From: Opitutaceae bacterium
GTDB lineage: Bacteria > Verrucomicrobiota > Verrucomicrobiia > Opitutales > Opitutaceae
Length of the DNA: 24,586 nucleotides
Direction: 5' to 3'
NCBI GenBank assembly: GCA_025352845.1
Contig: JANXSC010000377.1
Span: 1-24,586, forward strand
The position numbers and the translations under genes were made by a program. Below the pieces are notes generated by a model. That model was not told where the DNA came from. It did not search any database and saw only the letters and a list, made by a program, of their open reading frames with translations. The first letter of the stretch is position 1. The number at the start of each line of letters is the position of its first letter. Shown here in pieces: positions 13,146 to 21,880 of this stretch.

Positions 13146-14987
13146 ATGGCCCAAGCCTATACCGAAGCCTCGATCAAGACCCTCTCTTCGCTTGAGCACA
13201 TCCGCCTGCGCCCCGGCATGTATATCGGGCGACTGGGGAACGGCACCCACGCCGAGGACGGCATCTACGTCCTGCTTAAGGAAACGATCGATAACTGCAT
13301 CGACGAATTCACGATGGGGCAGGGCAAGAAGATTGAGGTCGATCTCACTGAGCGCACCCTCCGCGTGCGCGACTACGGGCGCGGCATCCCGCTCGGCAAA
13401 CTCATCGACTGCGTCTCGATCATCAACACGGGTGCGAAATACGACAGCGAGACCTTTCAAAAATCCGTCGGTCTGAACGGCGTCGGCCAGAAGGCCGTCA
13501 ACGCGCTCGCGTTCGAGTATCGCGCGCAGGCGTTTCGCGACGGCCAGTCGAAGCTCGTCGAGTTCGAGAAGGGCAAGCTGCGCAAAGACCACAAGATCGT
13601 GAAGAGCGAGGAGCGCAACGGCACGCTCGTGGAGTTCACGCCGGACGAGCAGTTGTTCGGGAAGGACTTCAAGTTTCGCGCCGAGTTCATCGAGGACATG
13701 CTGTGGAACTACGCGTTTCTGAACCGCGGGCTCACGCTCACGTTCAACGGCAAGTCGTTCAAGTCGGAGCACGGCCTGCGCGACCTCCTCACAAAAAATC
13801 TCAGTGGTGAGCCGCTCTACCCGATCATCCACCTCGAGGGCGACGACATCGAGGTGGCGTTCACCCACGGCGCGCACTACGGCGAGGAATATTTTTCGTT
13901 CGTCAACGGGCAGCACACGACAATGGGCGGCACGCATCTCGCGGCGTTTCGCGAAGCGCTCGTCGACACGGTCCGCAACCATTTCAAGAAAGACTTCGAC
14001 GCCGCCGACATCCGCCAGTCCATCGATGCCGCCGTCTCGGTGCGCGTGATGGAGCCGATCTTCGAATCGCAGACGAAGACCAAGCTCGGCTCCGCTGCGG
14101 TCGGCCCCGACGGGCCGAGCCTGAAGGATTTTATCGGGAAGTTCATGCAGCAGTCGCTCGACGTTTTTCTCCACAAGAACAAGGAGACCGCCGAGGCGAT
14201 GAAGCGGAAAATCGAGGAGAGCGAGATCGAGCGCAAGGAACTCGCCGGCATCCGCAACCTCGCCCGCGAGCGCGCAAAAAAGGCATCGCTCCACAACAAG
14301 AAACTCCGCGACTGCCGCCTTCACCTCGGCGACCGCAATGAGCGTGCGGAGGAGAGCACGCTCTTCATCGTCGAGGGCGACAGCGCCGCCGGCTCGCTCA
14401 CCGCTACGCGTGATGTGCAGACGCAGGCCGTCTTCGCTTTGAAGGGAAAACCGCTCAACACCTACGGCCTCTCGAAAAAAGTCATCTACGAGAACGAGGA
14501 GTTTCATCTCCTCCAATCGGCGCTCAACATCGAGGAGGCGCTCGACGGCCTTCGCTACAACAAGGTCGTGATCGCCACCGATGCGGACGTCGACGGCATG
14601 CACATCCGTCTGCTGCTGATTTCATTCTTCCTCCAATTTTTCCCCGATCTCATCCGCAACGGCCACCTCTTCATCCTCGAGACGCCGCTCTTCCGCGTGC
14701 GCAACAAGCGCGAGACGATCTATTGCTACAACGAGGAGGAGAAACAGGCCGCGATGATGAAGCTCGGCACGAGCCACGAGATCACGCGCTTCAAGGGCCT
14801 CGGCGAAATCTCCGCGGGCGAGTTCAAGGATTTCATCGGCGAAAAAATTCGCCTCGAACCTGTCTCGCTGAACCACCTCCAGAACAGCGACGACTTGTTG
14901 AGTTTCTACATGGGCAAGAACACGCCCGACCGCCAGGACTTCATCATCGGGAATCTGAAAGTGGAGAAGGATCTCGTGGCGGTGTAG
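13146..14987 (+). CDS. parE: DNA topoisomerase IV subunit B
   Basis: This 613-residue type IIA topoisomerase ATPase subunit provides ATP-driven strand passage for chromosome decatenation. The GHKL ATPase domain carries catalytic Glu46 and Mg-binding Asn50 (KETIDNCIDEF), RDYGRGIP and VGLNGVGQKAVNAL. The TOPRIM domain has FIVEGDSAAGS with Glu410 and the acidic cluster ATDADVDG (Asp479, 481, 483). The C-terminal TOPRIM end has RFKGLGEI. The length and GLNGVGQKAVNAL wording fit ParE of Bacteroidota/Verrucomicrobiota type rather than GyrB (about 800 residues). The start ATG gives MAQAYTEASIKTLSSLEHIR, matching the usual N-terminus. Its probable partner ParC is encoded 4.5 kb downstream on the same strand, separated by three unrelated genes. 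Confidence 0.93.
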   Translation: MAQAYTEASIKTLSSLEHIRLRPGMYIGRLGNGTHAEDGIYVLLKETIDNCIDEFTMGQGKKIEVDLTERTLRVRDYGRGIPLGKLIDCVSIINTGAKYDSETFQKSVGLNGVGQKAVNALAFEYRAQAFRDGQSKLVEFEKGKLRKDHKIVKSEERNGTLVEFTPDEQLFGKDFKFRAEFIEDMLWNYAFLNRGLTLTFNGKSFKSEHGLRDLLTKNLSGEPLYPIIHLEGDDIEVAFTHGAHYGEEYFSFVNGQHTTMGGTHLAAFREALVDTVRNHFKKDFDAADIRQSIDAAVSVRVMEPIFESQTKTKLGSAAVGPDGPSLKDFIGKFMQQSLDVFLHKNKETAEAMKRKIEESEIERKELAGIRNLARERAKKASLHNKKLRDCRLHLGDRNERAEESTLFIVEGDSAAGSLTATRDVQTQAVFALKGKPLNTYGLSKKVIYENEEFHLLQSALNIEEALDGLRYNKVVIATDADVDGMHIRLLLISFFLQFFPDLIRNGHLFILETPLFRVRNKRETIYCYNEEEKQAAMMKLGTSHEITRFKGLGEISAGEFKDFIGEKIRLEPVSLNHLQNSDDLLSFYMGKNTPDRQDFIIGNLKVEKDLVAV

Positions 14988-15047
14988 ATCTTGGCTTAAA
15001 TCTATGCGTTATCAGAGCCTAGTGACGAGCTAGATCCTGATTTTCAA

Positions 15048-15067
15048 ATTGTTGCAATTGCAACAAT
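15048..15067. promoter_or_regulatory. Perfect 20-bp palindrome, candidate operator of the HipA-like gene
   Basis: ATTGTTGCAATTGCAACAAT is its own reverse complement over all 20 positions and is AT-rich in a GC-rich region. It ends 29 bp before the ATG of the HTH-HipA kinase gene. It contains two TTGCAA hexamers, and the first (15052-15057) is 17-18 nt upstream of GATCTAT, a plausible -10 region. A 9-nt direct repeat ATCTATGCG occurs at 15000-15008 and 15076-15084, on either side of the palindrome. Binding by the gene's own HTH domain is inference. Confidence 0.65.
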
Positions 15068-15096
15068 GCGTGCTGATCTATGCGCAATAAGCCACC

Positions 15097-16500
15097 ATGC
15101 CTCGTCCCGCACACATTGCTCCCGGCGACATATCCCTGCGCTTGCAGGTCGGCGGAGCCTTGACCGCACAGGCTCTGGCGACGGCGCTGGGAGTAAACCA
15201 ATCCACCATCTCGCGCGGGTTGGCGCGTTTTGGCGATTCGGTGGTGGCGCTCGGGGCGGCGCGACGGGCGCGGTATGCGTTGCGCCGGCCGGTGCGCACG
15301 GCGGGCGACCGCTGGCCGATCTATCGCATTGATGCGACGGGGCGGGCGCGGGAGTGGGCGCGGTTGCACACGTTGCACGGCGGCACCTTGATTGAATGGG
15401 CGGGCGCAGCGCCGCCGTGGGCGGAGCGCATGACGGATCGTGAGGGGATGGTGGAGGGATTTCCTTTTTTCCTGGGTGACTTGCGGCCGCAGGGATTCCT
15501 CGGGCGGCAGGAGGCGCGGCGCGTGGCGGAGACGCTGCAGCTCCCCGCGGATCCGCGGATGTGGGCTGACGATGACACGCTGGTTTTTCTCCAGGCGGAA
15601 GGCAGCGATTTGCCGGGGGACTTGGTGCTCGGCGAAGCGCCGCTGCGGCGGGTGCTCGCGCGGCAGATGGAGCCGGTGGGCGGGGCGGTGGTGGTGCCAG
15701 AGACATCGCGCGCGACGCGGTTTCCCGAATTGGCGGCGCAGATGTCGGCGGGCGGCCTGCCGGGATCATCGGCGGGCGGTGAGCAGCCGAAGTTCCTCGC
15801 GGCGATCCGGCACCGGGGCGGTGCGCTACAGCCTATTCTGGTGAAATTTTCTCCCGCGATGGAAAGTCAATCCGGTCGTCGCTGGGCGGACTTGCTTGCG
15901 GCCGAAGCGCACGCGCTGGCCGTGCTGGCGGAGCGCGGGCTCGCGACGGCGGGCGCGCGCGTGCTCGATGCGGGCGGGCGGCGCTTCCTCGAAGTCGCGC
16001 GTCATGATCGCGTGGGCGCGCATGGGCGGCGCGGCGTGGTGTCGCTGGAGGCATTGCATGCGGCGCTCGGCTCCGGCGGCGCCGTAAACGACTGGCGTGC
16101 GGCGGCGGAGGCGTTGGCGCGCGACGGGCTCATCGACGCGGCCGGGCTGACGGCGGTGCGGCACCTGCACAGCTTCGGCGAGTTGATCGGAAATTCCGAC
16201 ATGCATTTCGGGAACCTCGCGTTCTGGCTCGATGACACGCTGCCGCTTCGGCCCACGCCCGCTTACGACATGCTGCCGATGCTGTGGGCACCGAACACGC
16301 AGGGCGAAGTGGTCGCTCGGGTGCTCGCCCCGCGGCCACCGCTGCCCGGCGTGCTCGCCGAATGGCGGGAGGCGGCGGAATGGGCGGGCGAATTCTGGCG
16401 GCGCGTGGCAGCTGATGCGACGGTGTCGCGTGAGTTTCGCGCGACGGCCCGCCAGTCCGGCGAGTTCGTGGCGCGGATGCGAGCGCAGTTTGCGCCGTAA
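15097..16500 (+). CDS. yjjJ: HipA-family Ser/Thr kinase with fused N-terminal HTH (YjjJ/HipH type)
   Basis: This 467-residue protein combines an N-terminal helix-turn-helix (residues 22-43, LTAQALATALGVNQSTISRG) with a HipA kinase fold, as in E. coli YjjJ (HipH). That protein is an orphan HipA-type toxin kinase with no separate HipB. Kinase features are the Gly-rich loop SSAGGEQPKFLA (Ser225 aligns with the autophosphorylated Ser150 of HipA), Lys250 in LVKFSP, the catalytic loop GNSDMHFGN with Asp368 and Asn373, and metal-binding Asp391 in PAYDMLP. All expected catalytic residues are present, so it looks active. No antitoxin-sized gene is adjacent. The HTH and the upstream 20-bp palindrome suggest autoregulation. 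It lies between parE and the rest of the parC block, 109 bp after parE. Confidence 0.87.
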   Translation: MPRPAHIAPGDISLRLQVGGALTAQALATALGVNQSTISRGLARFGDSVVALGAARRARYALRRPVRTAGDRWPIYRIDATGRAREWARLHTLHGGTLIEWAGAAPPWAERMTDREGMVEGFPFFLGDLRPQGFLGRQEARRVAETLQLPADPRMWADDDTLVFLQAEGSDLPGDLVLGEAPLRRVLARQMEPVGGAVVVPETSRATRFPELAAQMSAGGLPGSSAGGEQPKFLAAIRHRGGALQPILVKFSPAMESQSGRRWADLLAAEAHALAVLAERGLATAGARVLDAGGRRFLEVARHDRVGAHGRRGVVSLEALHAALGSGGAVNDWRAAAEALARDGLIDAAGLTAVRHLHSFGELIGNSDMHFGNLAFWLDDTLPLRPTPAYDMLPMLWAPNTQGEVVARVLAPRPPLPGVLAEWREAAEWAGEFWRRVAADATVSREFRATARQSGEFVARMRAQFAP

Positions 16501-16517
16501 CGGCGGTGTTTTGCGCG

Positions 16518-17738
16518 ATGCGGTTATCCCCTCCCAAGTTTGCGTTGGTGCTTCTCGTGATGACGCTACTTGCGGGCTGCGTCTCCACGCCCGCGCCGCG
16601 CATCGCGATCAGCGGCCTGCCCGCCGCGCAGGAAACGCGGGCACTGGAAAACGTGCGGGTATTCGAGCGCGTGTGGAGTCTCGTGAAGGATGCGCACTAC
16701 GATGCGAAATTGCAGGGCGTGGATTGGGAGGCGGCGGGTTTGAAATACGGCACTGAGGCCGTCGCTGCGCCCGACGACAAAGCGCTCTACGCGTCGCTCA
16801 ACGCGATGGTCGATCTGCTGAAGGACAGCCACACGCACGCGCTCTCGCCGCAGCAGGCGAACGAGCGCCACACCGAAGTGCGGCCGCGCACCGGCTTCAA
16901 CATGACGCGCGCCGAGGGCCGCTGGCTCGTGAGTGAACTCGTGCCCGGCAGCCCCGCCGAGACTGCGGGCGTAAAGCCCGGCTGGATCGTGGTGGCACGC
17001 AACGGCGAGCCACTCGGCGAGCGCAACGATTTCCGCCCGCGCGACGGCGAGGTCGCGCAGTGGAGTTTTCTCGACGCGCTCGACCAGCCGGTGGCGCTCG
17101 CCCTCGTGGCGCGCCCGCTCACAACGAAGCCGAGGCAGGAGGTGCGCGTGCTCCCCGGGGGATTTGTTTACCTGCGCTTCGACGGCTTCGACACCACCGA
17201 CCGCCGCTGGTTGAGCAACCAGCTCAAGGCCCAGCCCGATGCTCCGGGCGTGGTGATCGATTTGCGGCGCAATCCGGGCGGCGGGACGATCTCGCTCGGC
17301 ATCACCATCGGGGAATTTTTCGCGCACTCGGTGGGCTGCGGAGCGTTCATCACGCGCGGCGGATATCGGAGCGGAAAAAATTCCTGGCAGATCGGATCGG
17401 CGCGCTATGCGGGGAAGGTGGCTGTGCTTGTCGATGGCGCAACGGGCAGCGCCGCGGAGATTTTTTCGGCGGTGCTGCAGGAGCATGGTCGCGCCACGAT
17501 CGTCGGTCGCAAGACGGCGGGTGCCGTGCTCGCGAGTTGGTTTCATTCGCTGCCCGATGGCGGCGAACTGCAACTCAGCCGCTTCGACTACGTGACGCCG
17601 AAGGGCCGCCGGCTTGAGGCCAACGGTGTCGAGCCCGATGTGCCTGTCGTGCGCACTCTCGCCGATCTCCGCGCCGGGCGTGACGCGGATTTGGAGGCGG
17701 CGCTCCAGGTGCTACGAGGGGAGATAGTGGCGAAGTAG
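16518..17738 (+). CDS. S41-family PDZ peptidase-like lipoprotein
   Basis: This encodes 406 residues from the ATG at 16518; a GTG at 16506 would add four. The lipoprotein signal is LLVMTLLAGC with Cys21, so it is membrane-tethered outside the cytoplasm. The order is an N-terminal helical cap with LLKDSHTHA (His105), a PDZ domain (about 125-205, VSELVPGSPAETAGVKPGW), then the S41 core FVYLRFDGF, VVIDLRRNPGG and GATGSAAEIFSAVL with candidate nucleophile Ser311. The Lys that serves as base in C-terminal processing peptidases is Ala at the aligned position (GRKTAGA). The His105/Ser311 pattern fits the tricorn-like S41B type better. It starts 17 bp after the HipA-like gene and may share its transcript. 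Confidence 0.83.
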   Translation: MRLSPPKFALVLLVMTLLAGCVSTPAPRIAISGLPAAQETRALENVRVFERVWSLVKDAHYDAKLQGVDWEAAGLKYGTEAVAAPDDKALYASLNAMVDLLKDSHTHALSPQQANERHTEVRPRTGFNMTRAEGRWLVSELVPGSPAETAGVKPGWIVVARNGEPLGERNDFRPRDGEVAQWSFLDALDQPVALALVARPLTTKPRQEVRVLPGGFVYLRFDGFDTTDRRWLSNQLKAQPDAPGVVIDLRRNPGGGTISLGITIGEFFAHSVGCGAFITRGGYRSGKNSWQIGSARYAGKVAVLVDGATGSAAEIFSAVLQEHGRATIVGRKTAGAVLASWFHSLPDGGELQLSRFDYVTPKGRRLEANGVEPDVPVVRTLADLRAGRDADLEAALQVLRGEIVAK

Positions 17739-17809
17739 GGGTAGAATCCGCCATTTTTGGTTCGATTCGACTGGAGCGGCACGCCAGCCTCGCGCGCTCC
17801 GATATCCCC

Positions 17810-19390
17810 ATGGCCCACACTCCCTTTTTCCAGAATTTGCGTCGCCTTGCCTCGGTCGCCCGCGCGTCCGCCGTGACCGGACTGGACGTGGAGCAGATCT
17901 GCGAGAAGCGATCCACGGCAGCGATTTCCCGGCGCCAGTTTCTCGGCACCGCGGCGGCGGCGGCCACCGTGGCGGCGACACCGTTCCTGCGTGCGGCAAA
18001 ACCCGCCGGTTCGAACGCACGGGTCGTGGTGGTTGGGGCCGGTCTGGCCGGCCTCACGTGTGCGTATCGGTTGAAGCAGGCGGGGCTGGACGCCACCGTG
18101 TATGAGGCAAATTCCCGCGTGGGCGGACGGTGCTGGACGCGTCGGGCCGATTTTCTTGAAGGCCAAATCGCGGAGCACGGCGGGGAACTAATCGATCAGG
18201 GGCACGGCAGCATTCGTCACTTGGCGCAGGAATTGAGGCTTCCGCTGGATAATTTGCTTGCGGCGGAGCCGAACGGCTCGACGCCGTTCTTCTATTTCGA
18301 CCGGGCGCCTTATACCTTTCGTGACGCGACGAATGATCTGAAGGCGATCTGGCAGAAGCTGCATCGTGATCTTTCCGAGGCGGGGTATCCGACGCTCTAC
18401 AATCGTTCGACACCGCGGGGACGGCAGCTCGATCAGATGTCGATCTCCGACTGGATCAACGAGAGCGTGCCGGGCGGCATGAACTCCCGGTTCGGCCAGC
18501 TGCTGGATATAGCCTATAACATTGAGTATGGCGCCGAATCAGGAACGCAAAGTGCGCTCAGCTTGATCTACCTTCTCGCCTACAACAGCCCCGGCCAGTT
18601 CAACCTCTTCGGGACTTCGAACGAGAAATACCATGTGCGCGGCGGCAACGATCGAATCGTGTCGACGCTTGTTTCCGTGCTGTCGAATCAAATCATGACC
18701 GGCGAATCGCTGGTTGCGGCGCGACGCACGGCGGGCGGTGCCTACACCCTAACGTTTCAAAATACGCAGGGTATGCACGATGTCGCGGCGGACAAAGTGG
18801 TGTTCGCACTGCCGTTTTCGATTCTGCGCAACGTCGTCGACATCAGTGGCGCGGGATTCAGTCCGTTGAAATTCACCGCCATCGACGAGCTGCCGATGGG
18901 GGCGAATGCGAAACTGAACCTGCAGTTTACCCGCCGGCACTGGGTGACGTTCGGCGGCAACGGCGACAGCTTTGCCGACACCGGCTACCAAGCGTCTTGG
19001 GAAGTGACTCGCGCGCAGCCGGGCGCGGCGGGGATTTTGGTGGGATACTCCGGCGGCAATCACGCGGAAACCTTTAGGACCGGCGCGCCCGCCACGCAGG
19101 CGGCGGCGTTTCTCGCGCAAATCGAGCCGGTCTTTCCCGGACTTGGAGGCTATTTTAACCAGCGTGCGACCGTCGATTACTGGGGGCAGAGCACGCCGTT
19201 CACCCGCGGCAGTTACGCCTATCGGAAGAAGGGGCAATATACGGAATTCGCGGGTATCGAAGGAGCCCAAGAGGGAAATGCGCATTTCTGTGGCGAGCAC
19301 ACCTCGATCGATTCGCAGGGTTATCTGAATGGCGCGGTCGAGACCGGCGAGCGCGTCGCGTCGGAAATCACCGCGGACCTGTGGGTGTGA
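17810..19390 (+). CDS. Tat-exported flavin-containing amine oxidase
   Basis: This 526-residue FAD-dependent oxidoreductase belongs to the monoamine-oxidase/L-amino-acid-oxidase family. A twin-arginine motif (SRRQFLGTAAAA, Arg41-Arg42) and hydrophobic stretch predict Tat export with bound FAD. The region before the RR pair is unusually long, at 40 residues. The dinucleotide-binding motif is VVVVGAGLAGLTCAYRL (GxGxxG, 76-81) with VYEANSRVGGR (GGR 105-107). The C-terminal FAD-contact block is HFCGEHTSIDSQGYLNGAVE, followed by GERVASEI. It would oxidise an amine or amino acid to the imine, releasing hydrogen peroxide outside the cytoplasm. The substrate is unknown. It lies 71 bp after the S41 gene and 149 bp before parC, all on one strand. 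Confidence 0.88.
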   Translation: MAHTPFFQNLRRLASVARASAVTGLDVEQICEKRSTAAISRRQFLGTAAAAATVAATPFLRAAKPAGSNARVVVVGAGLAGLTCAYRLKQAGLDATVYEANSRVGGRCWTRRADFLEGQIAEHGGELIDQGHGSIRHLAQELRLPLDNLLAAEPNGSTPFFYFDRAPYTFRDATNDLKAIWQKLHRDLSEAGYPTLYNRSTPRGRQLDQMSISDWINESVPGGMNSRFGQLLDIAYNIEYGAESGTQSALSLIYLLAYNSPGQFNLFGTSNEKYHVRGGNDRIVSTLVSVLSNQIMTGESLVAARRTAGGAYTLTFQNTQGMHDVAADKVVFALPFSILRNVVDISGAGFSPLKFTAIDELPMGANAKLNLQFTRRHWVTFGGNGDSFADTGYQASWEVTRAQPGAAGILVGYSGGNHAETFRTGAPATQAAAFLAQIEPVFPGLGGYFNQRATVDYWGQSTPFTRGSYAYRKKGQYTEFAGIEGAQEGNAHFCGEHTSIDSQGYLNGAVETGERVASEITADLWV

Positions 19391-19539
19391 CTTCGCGGAT
19401 ATGGAGGTCGTGAGGACTCACGGCCGGAGAATTGAGATCATTGCCTCGCCTCAATCCATTCGCGGGGCAGGTCGGTTGACTGGGAGTTTGTAGATCAGGC
19501 TTTACCCGGTGGGGTCTAGCCGTCTCCTGTCGTTCTTCG

Positions 19540-21807
19540 ATGGCCAAACGCAAAACGTCCAAATCTTCCGACCAACCCGAGCTTCAGTTGGGCGACACCG
19601 CGCCTGTCGTTCCAGCGGGAAAGAATTTGAAATCCGACAACAAACGTCGCGGGTCCGCTGGGGGGAAGTCGGATGCGGGCGAAGCCGAAGCTGCGCAGCC
19701 TTCGCTCTCGGCGAGCCCGCTGCCGCTGGCCGCAGCTGGAGAAAACCCCGCGGCGCAGCCGAAGGAGCCGGGTGTGATGCCCGTTTCCTCTACGCCGGCT
19801 CTGCCGCCGGCCGCGCCTCGGGTTCGTAGTGGCAAGGTGCAGGAAGAGAACGCACCGCTCGCGCAGAGTTACCGCAACTGGTTTCTCGAGTATGCGAGCT
19901 ACGTGATTCTCGATCGCGCGGTGCCGCACCTCGACGACGGGCTGAAGCCCGTGCAGCGCCGAATTCTCCACACGCTGTGGGAAATGGACGATGGCCGTTT
20001 CCACAAGGTGGCCAACGTCGTCGGTCGCACCATGTCGCTCCACCCGCACGGCGACGCCTCGATCGGAGCGGCGCTCGTCGCGATCGGACAGCGCGCGTTT
20101 CTGATCGAGCCGCAGGGCAATTACGGCAACACACTCACGGGCGACGACGCGGCGGCACCGCGTTACATCGAGGCGCGGCTGACGAATTTTGCCAAGGACG
20201 TCCTCTTCAATCCGAAGACTACGAACTGGCAGCTCAGCTACGACGGTCGCGCGAAAGAGCCCGTCACGCTACCGGCGAAATTTCCCATCGTGCTGCTCGA
20301 CGGCGCGGAGGGCATCGCGGTCGGGCTCTCGACGAAAATCCTGCCGCACAATTTCAACGATCTCTGCCGGGCGGCGATCAATCATCTTCAGGGGAAAACC
20401 TTCCGCATCTATCCCGATTTCCCCTCGGGCGGCATCGCGGATTTCGCGGAATACAACGACGGCGAGCGGGGCGGTAAGGTCAAAATCCGCGCCAAGATCG
20501 AGCAGCGTTCCAAGTATCTCGTCGCGGTCACCGAGCTGCCCTACGGCACCACCACGGAGACGCTCATCGAATCGATCCTCGCCGCCAACGCGAAGGGCAA
20601 GATTAAGGTCAAACACGTCGACGACAACACGGCCGACGTGGTCGAGATTCTCATCCACCTGCCGCAGGGTGCCGATCCGGATCAGGTGATTCAGCAGCTC
20701 TACGTCTTCACGGCCTGCCAGCAGAATCTCTCGCCCGCCGCCTGTGTGATTGTGAACGACGAGAAGTCGGGCGAGGATCGCCCGGAGTTTCTCGGCGTGC
20801 GCGAAATCCTCAAGCGTTCGGTCGACAAGACCAAGGCGCTGCTCAAACTGGAACTCGAAATCAAGCTCGGCGAGCTCGACCAGCAGTGGCACTGGGATTC
20901 GCTCGAACGGATTTTCATCGAGGAGCGCATCTACCGCCGGATTGAAAAATCGAAGACGTGGGAGAGCGTTCTCGCCGAAATCCGCGAGGGCTTGCAGCCG
21001 TTTCTCAAGCAGCTCCGACGCGACGTGACCGACGAGGATATCACGCGCCTCACCGAAATCCGCATCAAGCGCATCTCCGCCTTCAACCGCTTCCAGGCCG
21101 ACGAAGCGCTGAATAAGATCGAAGAGGGGATGAAGGAGACGAAGGCGAACTTGCGCAATCTCACGGGCTACGCCGTCGCGTGGTTCGAGATGTTGCAGGA
21201 GAAATACGGCAAGGGGATCAAGCGCCGCACCAGCTACGACGAGATTGAGCAGATCGATGCGTCGGAGGTCGTGTCGGCCAACCAACGGCTCTACGTCAAC
21301 CGCGAGGATGGGTTCATCGGGCTCAACTGGCGGCAGCACGAGTTCGTGACCGAGTGCACCATCCTCGACAGCGTGCTCACGATCATGCGCGACGGTTCGC
21401 TGAAGGTGGCCAAGGTCGCGGACAAGATTTTCATGGGCCGCGAAATCATGCACATCGCCGTGTGGCCGAAGGAGGGCGATCTGAATTTCTACACGATGGT
21501 TTATCAGGACAAGGAGTCCGGCAAAGCCTTCGCGAAGAAATTCCAGATCGGCGGTCTCTCGCGCGACAAGCTCTATCCGCTGGTAAAGAGCGAGGGTTCG
21601 CGCGTGGTCTATCTCGAGGTAAGTGTGAAGGAAAAGGACATGCCCAAGAGCCTCCACGTCTCGCTCGACGGCCGAAGCGGCGCGCGCGTGCGCGAAATCG
21701 ATTTCGATCTCACGCCCGTGCCCGTGAGCACGCGCACCGCCAAGGGCCTCACGATCACCAAGTGGGCGATCAAGGATGTGAAGCGAAGCGATCTAGCGCT
21801 GGGGTAG
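19540..21807 (+). CDS. parC: DNA topoisomerase IV subunit A
   Basis: This 755-residue breakage-reunion subunit pairs with ParE. The first 105 or so residues are a low-complexity Ala/Pro/Lys-rich extension that is not part of the fold. The conserved part begins at QSYRNWFLEYASYVILDRAVP. Key elements are GLKPVQRRILHTLWEM, the helix-turn-helix region VVGRTMSLHPHGDASIGAAL and the active-site Tyr209 in DAAAPRYIEARL. A coiled-coil gate covers about 430-570. The C-terminal DNA-wrapping domain, about 160 residues (YVNREDGFIGLNW onwards), is shorter than a six-blade GyrA pinwheel and lacks a GyrA box, supporting ParC. It is separated from parE by the HipA-like, S41 and amine oxidase genes. Confidence 0.92.
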   Translation: MAKRKTSKSSDQPELQLGDTAPVVPAGKNLKSDNKRRGSAGGKSDAGEAEAAQPSLSASPLPLAAAGENPAAQPKEPGVMPVSSTPALPPAAPRVRSGKVQEENAPLAQSYRNWFLEYASYVILDRAVPHLDDGLKPVQRRILHTLWEMDDGRFHKVANVVGRTMSLHPHGDASIGAALVAIGQRAFLIEPQGNYGNTLTGDDAAAPRYIEARLTNFAKDVLFNPKTTNWQLSYDGRAKEPVTLPAKFPIVLLDGAEGIAVGLSTKILPHNFNDLCRAAINHLQGKTFRIYPDFPSGGIADFAEYNDGERGGKVKIRAKIEQRSKYLVAVTELPYGTTTETLIESILAANAKGKIKVKHVDDNTADVVEILIHLPQGADPDQVIQQLYVFTACQQNLSPAACVIVNDEKSGEDRPEFLGVREILKRSVDKTKALLKLELEIKLGELDQQWHWDSLERIFIEERIYRRIEKSKTWESVLAEIREGLQPFLKQLRRDVTDEDITRLTEIRIKRISAFNRFQADEALNKIEEGMKETKANLRNLTGYAVAWFEMLQEKYGKGIKRRTSYDEIEQIDASEVVSANQRLYVNREDGFIGLNWRQHEFVTECTILDSVLTIMRDGSLKVAKVADKIFMGREIMHIAVWPKEGDLNFYTMVYQDKESGKAFAKKFQIGGLSRDKLYPLVKSEGSRVVYLEVSVKEKDMPKSLHVSLDGRSGARVREIDFDLTPVPVSTRTAKGLTITKWAIKDVKRSDLALG

Positions 21808-21839
21808 GGCGCGAAGTCGTCCGACGTAGATGCCATGAA

Positions 21840-21877
21840 GGCGGACAAGCGGGCGAAAAGCGCCCAGCCTGTCCGCC
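21840..21877 (+). terminator. Hairpin after parC
   Basis: GGCGGACA pairs with TGTCCGCC (8 bp), and an inner GCGGGCG/CGCCC-type stem encloses a GAAAAG-type loop. It starts 33 bp past the parC stop and ends 3 nt before the ATG of the small frame at 21881. There is no T-tract, so it is an imperfect terminator candidate or a structured leader. Confidence 0.45.
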
Positions 21878-21880
21878 GCT

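Noticed and set aside
13116..14603. A 495-codon open frame on the minus strand inside parE
   Set aside because: It is a shadow of GC-rich codon usage. The parE product on the plus strand has every GHKL and TOPRIM motif, and the antisense translation has no family pattern.
14988..15096. A HipB-like antitoxin gene upstream of the HipA-like kinase
   Set aside because: Only 109 bp separate parE from the kinase gene, and no antitoxin-sized reading frame is present. The HTH is fused to the kinase instead.
19476..19506. A sigma-70 promoter for parC (TTGACT with TTTACC)
   Set aside because: The spacing is about 19 nt and the -10 match is poor. It is not strong enough to list as a feature.
20269..21657. 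A 462-codon open frame on the minus strand inside parC
   Set aside because: It lies wholly within the conserved ParC coding region, and its translation is low-complexity without motifs.
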